Source of the DNA: Actinomycetota bacterium
Lineage (GTDB): Bacteria; Actinomycetota; AC-67
Assembly (NCBI GenBank): GCA_005883175.1
Contig: VAYV01000164.1
Span: forward strand, 1 to 17,046
Length of the DNA stretch: 17,046 nt
Direction: 5' to 3'
Shown: positions 1 to 7,790 of the stretch, piece by piece
How the letters are laid out: every line of letters begins with the position of its first letter
Position numbering within the stretch: position 1 is the first letter of the stretch
Notes under the pieces: model-generated
The model's input: only the letters and a program-made list of their open reading frames with translations
Databases searched by the model: none
Told to the model about the DNA's origin: nothing
Position numbers and translations under genes: made by a program

Positions 1-843
1 GGCGTCGGCGATGCCATGTCGGTGTTGCTTGCACCGAACGAAGACGCTGAGCGCGCCGTCGCCGATCCCCGTGTGCCGGTCGTGACGTTCACCGGCTCGA
101 CGCCCGTCGGGTGGCATCTGAAGTCGCTTGCGCCGCGTGCGCGCGTAACGCTGGAGCTCGGCGGCAACGCGGCCGCGATCGTCGAGCCGGACGCCGACCT
201 TGCGCACGCGGCCGCGCGCGTCACGATGGGCGGCTTCTATCAAGCGGGACAGTCGTGCGTCTCGGTCCAGCGGGTGCTCGTCCACGAAGCGATCTACGAC
301 GAGTTCATGAGCGGTTTGCTGCCGCAAGTGAAAGGTCTCGTGACGGGGAACCCGATGGATCCCAGCACGGACGTCGGGCCGCTGATCGACCAGAAGGCGT
401 TGGATCGGATCGACGCGTGGGTCGCCGACGCAGTGGCCGGCGGCGCGCGCGCGCTGACCGGCGCCGAGCGCAAGGGGAACTGTTACCTGCCCACGGTATT
501 GGTCGACGTGAAGCCGGAGATGAAAGTTTCGTGCGAGGAGGTCTTCGGGCCGGTGATCACCGTCCAGCCTTACTCGACGTTCGAAGAGGCGATCGGGATC
601 GCCGATGACTCGGCGTTCGGCCTGCAGGCGGGTCTCTTCACGAGAGACGTCGAGAAGATCTTCTACGCGCATCGCGAGCTCCGCGTCGGCGGGTTGATCC
701 ACAACGACGTCTCGGCGTTTCGCGCCGACCAGATGCCGTACGGCGGCGTGAAGTCCTCCGGCGTGGGGAAGGAAGGCCTCCGCTACGCGATGGAAGAGAT
801 GAGCGAGCTCAGGCTGCTCGTTTTATCGGGTCTCGACCTGTAG
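1..843 (+). CDS. Aldehyde dehydrogenase family protein, C-terminal part (5' end outside window)
   Basis: NAD(P)-dependent oxidation of an aldehyde to a carboxylate, presumably in the cytoplasm. The reading frame is open from base 1, so the gene begins upstream; about 280 residues are visible of a family that is usually 470-500 long. The fragment holds the cofactor-site FTGST motif, the general-base glutamate in LELGGN (codon 154-156), the nucleophilic cysteine in GQSCVSVQR (codon 256-258), the EEVFGPV motif and the C-terminal PYGGVKSSGVGKEG motif. All catalytic elements expected in this half are present, so it is probably active. The substrate cannot be read from the sequence; the C-terminus resembles lactaldehyde, semialdehyde or phosphonoacetaldehyde-type members. 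The stop codon TAG directly abuts the ATG of the DUF3052 gene, so the two are probably co-transcribed. Confidence 0.93.
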   Translation, partial: GVGDAMSVLLAPNEDAERAVADPRVPVVTFTGSTPVGWHLKSLAPRARVTLELGGNAAAIVEPDADLAHAAARVTMGGFYQAGQSCVSVQRVLVHEAIYDEFMSGLLPQVKGLVTGNPMDPSTDVGPLIDQKALDRIDAWVADAVAGGARALTGAERKGNCYLPTVLVDVKPEMKVSCEEVFGPVITVQPYSTFEEAIGIADDSAFGLQAGLFTRDVEKIFYAHRELRVGGLIHNDVSAFRADQMPYGGVKSSGVGKEGLRYAMEEMSELRLLVLSGLDL

Positions 844-1230
844 ATGGACCAACCGTCCACGCGGCCGTTGCTCGACAAGCTCGGCGTGAAACCGGGACAT
901 CGTGTCGCTTTGATCGGCTCCTTCGACCCCGATTTCGTCGAGCAGCTTCGCGCGCGCGGCGCGTCCGTGTCGCGGCGCGCGGTGCGTGATGCCGACCAGA
1001 TCTACCTCGCGGCGGAAACCAACAAGGACCTGCGCAAGTTCTCGTCGCTGCGGAAGAGCATTCGGAGGGACGGCTCGTTTTGGGTCGTCCGGCCGAAGGG
1101 CGTCAAAGCGATCACCGAGGCGGCCACACAGCAAGCGGGTTTGGACGCCGGCCTCGTGGACGTCAAAGTCGTTTCCTTCAGCCCGACCCACACGGCCGAG
1201 AAGTTCGTCTACCGACTCGCGGACCGGTGA
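844..1230 (+). CDS. DUF3052 family protein
   Basis: A 128-residue protein of unknown function. The N-terminal LLDKLGVKPGHRVALIG block, the central run of acidic and basic residues, the FWVVRPKG strand and the AGLVDVKVVSF...FVYRL end match the DUF3052 layout, a family common in Actinobacteria. It is a small soluble alpha/beta protein without a signal peptide or membrane segment. It starts at the first base after the aldehyde dehydrogenase stop, which suggests translational coupling. A strong inverted repeat follows 14 bases after the stop, so this is probably the last gene of its transcript. No function is proposed; family membership is by eye. Confidence 0.85.
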   Translation: MDQPSTRPLLDKLGVKPGHRVALIGSFDPDFVEQLRARGASVSRRAVRDADQIYLAAETNKDLRKFSSLRKSIRRDGSFWVVRPKGVKAITEAATQQAGLDAGLVDVKVVSFSPTHTAEKFVYRLADR

Positions 1231-1244
1231 CCGGTACAAAGAAG

Positions 1245-1272
1245 GGAGGGCTCCTGCGAGGAGGAGCCCTCC
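1245..1272 (+). terminator. Hairpin terminator candidate after DUF3052 gene
   Basis: A perfect 11-bp inverted repeat, GGAGGGCTCCT (1245-1255) and AGGAGCCCTCC (1262-1272), with a 6-base loop. It lies 14 bases after the DUF3052 stop. No T-run follows, as is frequent in high-GC bacteria, so it is a terminator by position and stem strength only. Confidence 0.7.
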
Positions 1273-1320
1273 AACCGCCCACCTCGCCGCCCTGCGGGTG
1301 GGGATCCTTGCTGTGCGTTT

Positions 1321-1396
1321 CCCTACTACCCTCGACGGATTCATATGCCCCGGTCCGGGGGCGTCTACACGCGGTCGAGCAAAGAATCTGGTAGGG
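1321..1396 (+). promoter_or_regulatory. Nested leader fold covering the ribosome binding site of the debranching enzyme
   Basis: Three nested complementary pairs lie just before the chosen start at 1405: CCCTAC (1321-1326) with GTAGGG (1391-1396), CTCGAC (1331-1336) with GTCGAG (1374-1379), and GCCCC (1347-1351) with GGGGC (1358-1362). The outer pair includes the AGGG of the ribosome binding site at 1393-1396. If it forms, the fold would hide that site. The pairs are seen directly; any regulatory role is inference. Confidence 0.35.
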
Positions 1397-1404
1397 AACT
1401 GCGC

Positions 1405-3519
1405 ATGACGCCCCAGCAGCGGAAACGTGGGATGGCTCCTCAAGCGATCGAGCTGCCCAAGGTCGATATCGCGCCGGACGCCGTCAACGTCCTGGAGGGG
1501 TCGACGTTCATGGTTTCCGACGTGCGCGGGGACGTGCAGGAGTCCACGGTTGCCGGGTTCTTCCACGACGACACCAGGTACTTGAGCCGGTTCGTTTTGA
1601 CGGTCGACGGGGCCAAGCTCGACCCGCTGACGGCAGACAACATCAACTATTACTCGGCCGCGTTCTACCTCACGAACCCGGAGCTGCCCGAGCTGAAGCA
1701 GCGCAGCTTCTCCGTCCGGCGCGCGCGCTTCATCGGCGACGGCCTGACCGAGGAGATCTGGATCAAGAATCACCTCGACACGCCGGTCCGACTGCGCGCG
1801 CAGCTGCTCTGCGCGGTGGACTTCGCCGACCTGTTCGAAGTCAAGAGCATGGACGTCGAGAAGCAAGGCACGCTGCGCATCACGCCGGACGAGGCGCGGA
1901 CGCGCCTGCACTACGACTATGTGAACGGAACGTTTCGCGCGCGCGCGCAGATCCGCAGCTCGGCGGCCGGAAGCGTGTCCGACGACGGGTTCCTCTTCGA
2001 TCTGTCGCTCGAGCCGCGCGCGGAGTGGTCGACGAAGGTCGACGTCCTCGTCCATCAGAACGACGAGTTCCTCGAGCCGATCCATCGGGCCTTCGCCGAC
2101 CCGGAGAAGGAAGGCGAGCTGCTGCTCAAGAAATGGCGCGACGAGGTCCCGCGCCTCCGCTCGTCCTGGGACCTGCTGCACCACGTGTACCGGAAGTCGA
2201 TCGTGGATCTAGCCGCACTCCGGCTCCGTACCGACTTCGGCAAAGAGGAGTACTTCCTTCCCGCTGCTGGATTGCCGTGGTTCATGGCCATCTTCGGGCG
2301 CGACACGATCATCACGAGCTATCAGTCGCTCTGGGTGGGGCCGGAGCTCGTTCGCGGCGCGCTCCACGCGCTTGCCGAGCTTCAAGGGAAAAAGGTGAAC
2401 GACTTCAAGGACGAGCAGCCCGGCAAGATCCCACACGAGCTTCGCTTCGGCGAGCTCACGGCGCTCGGGCTGAAGCCGCACAGCCCGTACTACGGCACCT
2501 GCGACGCGACGCCGCTCTGGCTCATCTTGCTGTCGGAGTATTGGCGGTTCACACACGACGACCGCTGCATCAACGAGCTCCGCAAGAACGCGATGGCCGC
2601 CCTCGCGTGGATCGATCAGTACGGCGACGCCGACGGCGACGGCTACGTCGAGTACAAGACCCGGTCGTCTCAAGGCTTGGACAACCAGGGGTGGAAAGAC
2701 TCGGGCGACGGCATCACGTTCGCGGATGGGCAGATCGCGCGCGCGCCGATCGCTCTCGCCGAGATCCAGGGGTACGTGTTCGACGCGAAGCGGCGGATCG
2801 CCGAGCTCGCCGAACTCGTGTGGAAAGACGACGAGCTGGCCGCGCGGCTGCGGAGAGAATCCGCCGAGCTGGCGGAGCGTTTCGAGCGCGACTTCTGGAT
2901 CGATGCGCGCGGCGGCTACTACGCGCTCGGCCTCGACAAGGACAAGCTGCTGATCGATTCGAAGACTTCGAACATGGGCCACCTGCTGTGGTCGGGGATC
3001 ATCTCCGAGGAGCGCGCCTCCGTGATCGCGAAGCAGCTGCTCGGCGAAGATATGTTCTCCGGGTGGGGCGTCCGGACCCTTTCGACCGAGGACGTCGCGT
3101 TCAATCCGATCGGATATCACACCGGAACGGTGTGGCCTCACGACAACTCGATCATCGCGGAGGGCTTCATGCGCTACGGCCTTCGCGAAGAGGCGAGGAC
3201 GATCATCCACGCGATGCTCGAGGCCTCTCGGTTCACCGGATACCGGCTTCCCGAGGCATTCGCCGGCTATCCGAAGGAGACGAACGCGTTCCCCGTGCGA
3301 TACCCGACCGCCTGCAGCCCGCAAGCGTGGGCGACCGCGGCGCCGTTCCTGTTCATGAAGACGATGCTGGGCATCGGCGTCGTCGACGGGAAGCTCGTCT
3401 GCGATCCACTGGTCCACGAGCGGTTCGGCCACATCGTCTTGCACGGACTACACGCATTCGGTTCTCATTACGACGTCATCTGGGACGGGATGTCCGGGGA
3501 AGTGAGCGAGACGAAGTGA
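1405..3519 (+). CDS. Glycogen debranching enzyme-like amylo-alpha-1,6-glucosidase family protein
   Basis: Probable glycoside hydrolase acting on alpha-glucan branches or related oligosaccharides; cytoplasmic, no signal peptide. The 704 residues contain an N-terminal beta domain of the GDE_N_bis type (about 20-210, with GFFHDDTRYLS at 51-61) and a C-terminal (alpha/alpha)6 glucosidase domain (about 270-690). The latter carries FGRDT (297-301), WKDSGDGI (430-437) and TGTVWPHDN (573-581), motifs shared with bacterial debranching enzymes. Length is normal. The ATG at 1405 is chosen because AGGGA at 1393-1397 sits at good spacing; an in-frame ATG at 1345 would add 20 unconvincing residues and has no ribosome binding site. 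The stop overlaps the GTG of the next gene (GTGA), so the two are coupled. Exact substrate is unknown. Confidence 0.9.
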   Translation: MTPQQRKRGMAPQAIELPKVDIAPDAVNVLEGSTFMVSDVRGDVQESTVAGFFHDDTRYLSRFVLTVDGAKLDPLTADNINYYSAAFYLTNPELPELKQRSFSVRRARFIGDGLTEEIWIKNHLDTPVRLRAQLLCAVDFADLFEVKSMDVEKQGTLRITPDEARTRLHYDYVNGTFRARAQIRSSAAGSVSDDGFLFDLSLEPRAEWSTKVDVLVHQNDEFLEPIHRAFADPEKEGELLLKKWRDEVPRLRSSWDLLHHVYRKSIVDLAALRLRTDFGKEEYFLPAAGLPWFMAIFGRDTIITSYQSLWVGPELVRGALHALAELQGKKVNDFKDEQPGKIPHELRFGELTALGLKPHSPYYGTCDATPLWLILLSEYWRFTHDDRCINELRKNAMAALAWIDQYGDADGDGYVEYKTRSSQGLDNQGWKDSGDGITFADGQIARAPIALAEIQGYVFDAKRRIAELAELVWKDDELAARLRRESAELAERFERDFWIDARGGYYALGLDKDKLLIDSKTSNMGHLLWSGIISEERASVIAKQLLGEDMFSGWGVRTLSTEDVAFNPIGYHTGTVWPHDNSIIAEGFMRYGLREEARTIIHAMLEASRFTGYRLPEAFAGYPKETNAFPVRYPTACSPQAWATAAPFLFMKTMLGIGVVDGKLVCDPLVHERFGHIVLHGLHAFGSHYDVIWDGMSGEVSETK

Positions 3520-4165
3520 GTTACGACTACACGGGGCGGGTCGCGATCGTCACCGGCGCGTCAAGCGGCATCGGGCGCGCGATCGCGCTGGACCTGGCGT
3601 CGCGCGGCGCGATCGTCGTCGCTGCCGCGCGCCGCGCGGACCTGCTCGAGGACGTTGCGCGCGCATGCCGGTCATCGTCGCCGGCCAGCGAAGCCGTGGT
3701 TACCGATGTCGGGGATCGAGCAGCCGTCGAGAAGCTCGTCGGCGGCGTGCTCGAGCGGCACGGCAAGGTCGACCTGCTGATCAACAACGCAGGCATCCCG
3801 ATGCGCGTGCACGCGGCCCGGCTGACCTCGGATCAGATCGAGCGGACGATGCGGATCAACTACCTCGGCGCGGCGTACGCGATCACAGCCGTCCTGCCGT
3901 CGATGCTCGCGCGGCACGACGGTCATATCGTCAACATCGCCTCGGTCGCAGGACGCGTCGGAAGCCCGCGCGAGTCCGCGTACACCGCATCGAAGTTCGC
4001 GATGACCGGCTTCAGCGAGGTGCTCGCGGCCGACCTCGATGGCAGCGGCGTCAGCGGTGGGCGCCGCGTCGCATCGGGTTCGTCATGATCGCGCGTACGC
4101 TGTTCCCGACGCAGTTCATCAAAGGGCTGGCGCGCTACGACCGCCGGAAGTCCACGGCTACTTGA
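3516..4165 (+). pseudogene. Short-chain dehydrogenase/reductase, broken near the 3' end
   Basis: NAD(P)-dependent SDR. The GTG at 3516 overlaps the debranching enzyme stop by four bases. Residues 1-180 are typical: TGASSGIG (13-20), NNAG (90-93), catalytic Ser143, Tyr156 and Lys160 (YTASK). After DLDGSGVS the frame runs into unrelated residues and stops at 4088, giving 190 residues where the family has about 250-290. From about 4058 the +2-shifted frame reads as a plausible SDR C-terminus (WAPRRIGF, then ARTLFPTQFIKGLARYDRRK) up to a stop at 4163-4165. So roughly 60 residues, the substrate-binding loop region, seem to be missing together with a frame change at about 4050-4060. Its end overlaps the convergent oxidoreductase gene by 8 bases. 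The protein might fold in part but is unlikely to be active. An alternative is an assembly gap. Confidence 0.8.
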
Positions 4166-5604
4166 TCAGGTCTTCCCGCACTGCGCGCGCGGCGTTCCAG
4201 CCGGGCGCACCGCAGACACCGCCGCCGGGATGCGCGCCCGAGCCGCACAGGTACAGGCCACCGAGCGGCGTGCGCGCGCCGAGCCGTTCGCCGAAGATCT
4301 GGCCGGGCAGTATCTCGCCGTGAAAGATGTTGCCGCCGGTCAACCCGAACCGCGCTTCGAGATCGGCCGGGCCGAGAACCTGGCGGTGCAGGATCGCGCG
4401 CTTCACGTTCGGCGCGTAGGACGCCAGCGTGTCGATGACCGCGTCGCCGGCCCCGTCGCGCATGGCATTCCAGCGATCCATCGGGATCGAGCCGGGGGCG
4501 TACTGCGCGAAGCACGACGCGACGTGCGCGCCGTCGGGCGCGAGCGAAGGGTCGGTCACCGACTGGAGGTAGACCTCCATGTACGGCCGCGCGGAAACGC
4601 GGCCCATCTTTGCGTCTGCGAAGGCATCGTCGAGCGCAGCAACCGACGGAGATAGCTCGATCGTCCCGGCTTGCTGCGGGCCGACGCCCGGCAGGCACGC
4701 GAAGTCCGGCAGCTCGGACAGCGCGAGGTTGACCTTCACGACCGAGCCGGTCGTGTCCAGCGCGCGCACACGCGCGACGAACTCATCGGGGAGCGAGCCG
4801 GCCGGCACGAAGGTGAGGAACGTTCGCTTCGGATCGGCGTTCGACAACACGGTTCTCGCCCGAACCTCGGTGCCGTCGGTGAGCACGACACCGGCCGCCT
4901 TCCCGTTCTCGACGAGGACCGACGAGACCGGTGTCGACGTCCGGATCTCGACGCCGAGGTCGCGCGCGCGCGTGGCCAGCGCTTGCGTCACCGCCCCCAT
5001 CCCGCCGCGGACGTACGCCCACGTCGCCGCTCCGTCTACCAGCTCGCCCCCGAAGGCGTGGTACGTCATCACGAATGCCGTACCGGGATCGTGCGGGCCG
5101 GCGAACGTTCCGATCACGCCCTGCCCCACGAACGCGCCCTGGACCTCGTCGCTCTCGAAGAACTCGGCGACGGTGTCGGCGGCGCTTCCCGCGATCGCGA
5201 GCCGGAACAGCTCGCTTCGCCCCTGCTCGGCGAGCAGCTTATCCAGGGCGTTGAGCGAGGGGCTCGCTGATGCGCGCGATCTCCTCGCGCGTGCGCGCGG
5301 CGTCGCGCCACACGAAGAAATGCCGTCCGTCGGGGAGTGGAACGAACATGCGCGGCTCTTTCGCGTAGAAGGAGAGCCCGTACTTCGCCAGCTGCAATGC
5401 GTCGAAGATCTCCGGACGGAACAGGCTGAACGAATACGCGGCGGTCGAGACGCGGAACCCGGGCGCGATCTCCTCGGTGACGCACGCGCCCCCGACGAGG
5501 TCGCGCGCCTCCAGCGCAACGACCCGCGAGCCTTCTTGCGCGAGCGCGCACGCGGCGACCAAGCCGTTGTGACCGGCGCCGATCACGATCGCGTCGAAGT
5601 CCAT
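4158..5604 (-). pseudogene. FAD-dependent phytoene dehydrogenase-like oxidoreductase, interrupted
   Basis: A flavoprotein of the NAD(P)/FAD-dependent oxidoreductase group that includes phytoene desaturase-like and PYROXD2-like proteins. The ATG at 5604 begins MDFDAIVIGAGHNG, a classic dinucleotide-binding motif, followed by GGACVTEEIAPGF. This frame ends at a TAA near 5239 after EEIARISEPLA. A second frame takes over at PSLNALDKLLAEQG and continues to the TAG at 4158-4160, with the C-terminal FAD motif GLYLCGSGAHPGGGV. The two parts add up to about 485 residues; relatives have about 520-550, and the helical stretch normally following the EIA segment is absent. This suggests a deletion of about 45-60 residues plus a frame change at about 5255-5270. 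A short inverted repeat, AGCGAG-GGG-CTCGCT, lies at the join. The Cache gene ends 33 bases upstream on the same strand. Confidence 0.85.
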
Positions 5605-5637
5605 CGGCGACAGCCTAGCTGCGCCTAGGCGGAGGGT

Positions 5638-6471
5638 TCAGGCTTCGACCGGCGCCGACCGGCGCCACGCGACCACGGCGGCGATCAACGCGAGGAGCGT
5701 CGCCGCACCGGCGTACCACGAAAGCCGCGTCGTGAGCGCACGCGCATCTGCGTCGGCTTGACGCGCCGGCTGCGACACCACGACGCCCCAGCCGTAATCG
5801 ACAACGGGCGCGGCGGCGACGATGGACCCGCCGGTTCGATGAAGGATCGAGCTTCCTTTCAGCGCCGGGCCGACGATGGGGTCCGTCGTGTACGTCTTGC
5901 CCGTCGCTTCCGACGACGGCGACACGCGTTCACCCACCGCGTTGTAGATCCGCACGGTGAATCCGGCCGGCGTGTACGGCGCCACGATCGAATCGAACGC
6001 TGCGATCGGCGTTGTCACAGCCAACACGCCGTAGATCCCTCCGCGATGGAAGATGCGGATCGAGTACGCGATGACCGGAACCTTCGGCTTGCCGAGTTGG
6101 ATGAACAAGCTCGAGATATGCGCGAAGCCCGAGCTGCGAGCCTTGCTGAAGTACTCCTGCTGCTTGAACTGCTTGCCCGCGATCGACGGTTCGAACGGGA
6201 GACGCACAACCAGGCGCCCTCCGCCGTCGTACACCGCCGCCGTGACGAGGCGTGGATGCGTCGCGAGCATCTCGGATAGGTACCCGTGCGTCTGCACGTA
6301 GGCCTTGTTTACGACGGCCAGAAAGAAGATCGGGCGCGTGGTCGTTCCGATGACCGCGCCGAGGTCGCTTTGGATCGCGTCGTGAACGAGCTGCGAGGCG
6401 ACGCGCGCGCGATCTCGGACGTTCGCCGCCGCGCGCGCGGTCGCGTCGTCGCGCGCCCGGAGCACCAGCAA
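5638..6471 (-). CDS. Cache-domain membrane protein without an output domain
   Basis: An extracytoplasmic ligand-sensing domain resembling dCache. Recognisable parts include VTAAVYDGGGRLVVRLPFEP, the QQEYFSKARSSG segment, the VIAYSIRIFHRGGIYGVLAVTTPI strand pair, and one C-terminal membrane helix (WYAGAATLLALIAAVVAWRR) followed by only six residues. Sensors of this type usually have an N-terminal membrane helix and continue into HAMP, kinase, cyclase or methyl-accepting domains; neither is present. The start is uncertain. TTG at 6471 lies 10 bases after GGAGG (6482-6486) and gives 277 residues. The frame stays open to 6639, but those extra residues cover a hairpin-rich region and do not look like protein. 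FGTLLVLRARDD around the start resembles the end of a membrane helix, so the first helix may have been deleted. Confidence 0.7.
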   Translation of the reverse strand: MLVLRARDDATARAAANVRDRARVASQLVHDAIQSDLGAVIGTTTRPIFFLAVVNKAYVQTHGYLSEMLATHPRLVTAAVYDGGGRLVVRLPFEPSIAGKQFKQQEYFSKARSSGFAHISSLFIQLGKPKVPVIAYSIRIFHRGGIYGVLAVTTPIAAFDSIVAPYTPAGFTVRIYNAVGERVSPSSEATGKTYTTDPIVGPALKGSSILHRTGGSIVAAAPVVDYGWGVVVSQPARQADADARALTTRLSWYAGAATLLALIAAVVAWRRSAPVEA

Positions 6472-6542
6472 CGTTCCGAATCCTCCAGTCTCGTCGGGGA
6501 ACGGCCGGCGGCCGAACCTGGGAAAGATACCTTGCCCCGGCA

Positions 6543-6622
6543 CGCGAAACGCGACACCGGGACCGAAGGTCCCGGCAACCCAACAGGAGATTGGTCCTAC
6601 GGAAGATGCCGCTCTTGGACCA
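6543..6622. ncRNA. Candidate structured RNA: three consecutive hairpins
   Basis: Three inverted repeats follow one another: CGCG-AAA-CGCG (6543-6553), an 8-bp perfect stem CCGGGACC/GGTCCCGG with a GAA loop (6557-6575), and TGGTCC (6592-6597) with GGACCA (6617-6622). On the minus strand the second hairpin would carry a UUC loop closed by C-G-type stem pairs. It lies upstream of both divergent genes, so the transcribed strand is unknown. This could be a cis-regulatory leader or a small RNA. No known family is assigned. Confidence 0.3.
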
Positions 6623-6664
6623 TGGCCGGGCCCCATCACGCCAATAGCCTCGGAAGCCGATCCG

Positions 6665-6702
6665 CGAGCGGCCGGGTGGCCATAGGGGGGCCCGGCCGCT
6701 CG
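6665..6702. terminator. Strong GC-rich hairpin in the divergent region
   Basis: A perfect 12-bp inverted repeat, CGAGCGGCCGGG (6665-6676) and CCCGGCCGCTCG (6691-6702), with a 14-base loop. It is 71 bases before the epimerase ATG and could act as an attenuator or terminator for a transcript from the preceding hairpin region, in either direction. No T-run is present. Confidence 0.45.
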
Positions 6703-6773
6703 TGATCAGCCCTCCCGCCTCGGCCGAACCGGGCCCACATAGACTCTCCGAACGCACGGAACGATCGGAGACG

Positions 6774-7730
6774 ATGAGCCCGTCGAAGAGGTCCCAGCCG
6801 AAACGCATCGTCGTGACCGGCGGCGCCGGTTTCATCGGCTCTAACGTCGTCGACCACCTCGCCGCGGGCGGGCACACCGTCTTCGCCGTCGATGACATGT
6901 CCAGGGGCCGCGAAGCGAACCTCAGCCGGGCCGTCGATTCTGCCGGCGTTCACCTCGAGAAGCTCGACGTACGCGCGCGCGAGTTCCGATCCTTCGTGCG
7001 AACCGTCGCACCCGACGTTGTCGTTCACTTGGCGGCGCAGATCGACGTGCGCCGCGCCGTGCAGGCTCCGATCGACGACGCGGACCAGAACATCCTGGGG
7101 ACGTTGTCGGTGTTCGAAGCCGCGCGCGGAGCGGACACGCAGACCGTGTTGATCGCATCCTCCGGCGGCACGATCTACGGCGAGCCGCGGAAGCTTCCCG
7201 TCGGAGAAGACGCACGCTCGCGGCCGACGACGCCGTACGGCATCTCGAAGCGCGTCCTGCACGACTACGCCTCGTTCTACGGCGCGGCGTACGGCCTGCG
7301 GACGGTGCTCCTCGCGCTGGGGAACGTGTACGGGCCGAGGCAAGACCCGTACGGCGAGGCCGGGGTGGTGGCGATCTTCTTCGGACGGATGCTCCGCGGG
7401 GAGACGCCGGTCATCTACGGGGACGGCTCACAGGTCCGTGACTACGTCTACGTTGCCGATGTGGCTGAGGCGTTCGCGCGCGCGATGGACTCAGACGTCG
7501 CCGGCGGCGTGAACATCGCCACTGGTAAGGGCACTTCGGTGCTCGAGCTGTTCAAGGTTTGCGCGCGGACGGTTCGCTACAAGGGCCGGCCCTCGTTCGA
7601 GCCGGCGCGCCTGGGCGAGCTGCAGGCGAGCGTTCTCGACGTCGGCCTGGCGGCACGGACGCTCGGATGGAAGCCGAAGACGGGCCTGGCGCAGGGCCTG
7701 AAGCGGACGGCGGCCTTCCTCTCGGAGTGA
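6774..7730 (+). CDS. NAD-dependent epimerase/dehydratase (UDP-glucose 4-epimerase-like)
   Basis: Extended short-chain dehydrogenase that probably interconverts or modifies nucleotide sugars in the cytoplasm for surface polysaccharides. The 318 residues are full length. The Rossmann motif GGAGFIGS is at 16-23, HLAAQIDVR at 85-93, the active-site serine in SSGGTIYGEP at about 130, and the catalytic pair Tyr155/Lys159 in YGISK. NVYGPRQDP and YGDGSQVRDYVYVADV are the nucleotide-sugar motifs of the GalE/RmlB group. The ATG at 6774 follows GGAG (6767-6770) at short spacing; an open frame upstream lacks family residues. The gene is intact although its neighbours on both sides are broken. The exact sugar substrate cannot be told from the sequence. 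Confidence 0.9.
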   Translation: MSPSKRSQPKRIVVTGGAGFIGSNVVDHLAAGGHTVFAVDDMSRGREANLSRAVDSAGVHLEKLDVRAREFRSFVRTVAPDVVVHLAAQIDVRRAVQAPIDDADQNILGTLSVFEAARGADTQTVLIASSGGTIYGEPRKLPVGEDARSRPTTPYGISKRVLHDYASFYGAAYGLRTVLLALGNVYGPRQDPYGEAGVVAIFFGRMLRGETPVIYGDGSQVRDYVYVADVAEAFARAMDSDVAGGVNIATGKGTSVLELFKVCARTVRYKGRPSFEPARLGELQASVLDVGLAARTLGWKPKTGLAQGLKRTAAFLSE

Positions 7731-7777
7731 GGGCGGGAACAGGGCCGTCCACCAGGGCGTTCTAGAGGTGCGAACGA

Positions 7778-7783
7778 AGGAGG
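7778..7783 (+). promoter_or_regulatory. Ribosome binding site fixing the TTG start of msrB
   Basis: AGGAGG at 7778-7783 stands seven bases before TTG 7791. The ATG at 7784 directly follows it and opens only a nine-codon frame, so TTG is the real start. Confidence 0.75.
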
Positions 7784-7790
7784 ATGAGCC

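Larger units (their letters stand above)
6472..6773. other. Divergent intergenic region with several hairpins
   Basis: About 300 bases between the start chosen for the Cache gene and the ATG of the epimerase. No convincing protein is seen. It holds a GGAGG ribosome binding site for the Cache gene (6482-6486, minus strand), a run of three small hairpins (6543-6622) and a strong 12-bp hairpin (6665-6702). I recognise no known riboswitch class on either strand. Confidence 0.6.

Noticed and set aside
1345..1404. Upstream ATG start for the debranching enzyme
   Set aside because: No ribosome binding site, unconvincing residues, and it overlaps the leader fold; ATG 1405 is better placed.
823..2184. 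453-codon minus-strand frame across three features
   Set aside because: It runs over the DUF3052 gene, the terminator and the start of the debranching enzyme; no domain is seen.
2209..3444. Long open frame opposite the debranching enzyme
   Set aside because: It is antisense to a well-conserved gene, has no recognisable domain and is rich in Arg, Val and Asp as expected of shadow frames in high-GC DNA.
6541..6625. SAM-type riboswitch on the plus strand
   Set aside because: A CCCGGCAACC stretch resembles part of SAM-I/SAM-IV riboswitches, but the other conserved blocks and the outer stem are missing and the gene downstream is an epimerase. Kept only as an unnamed structured region.
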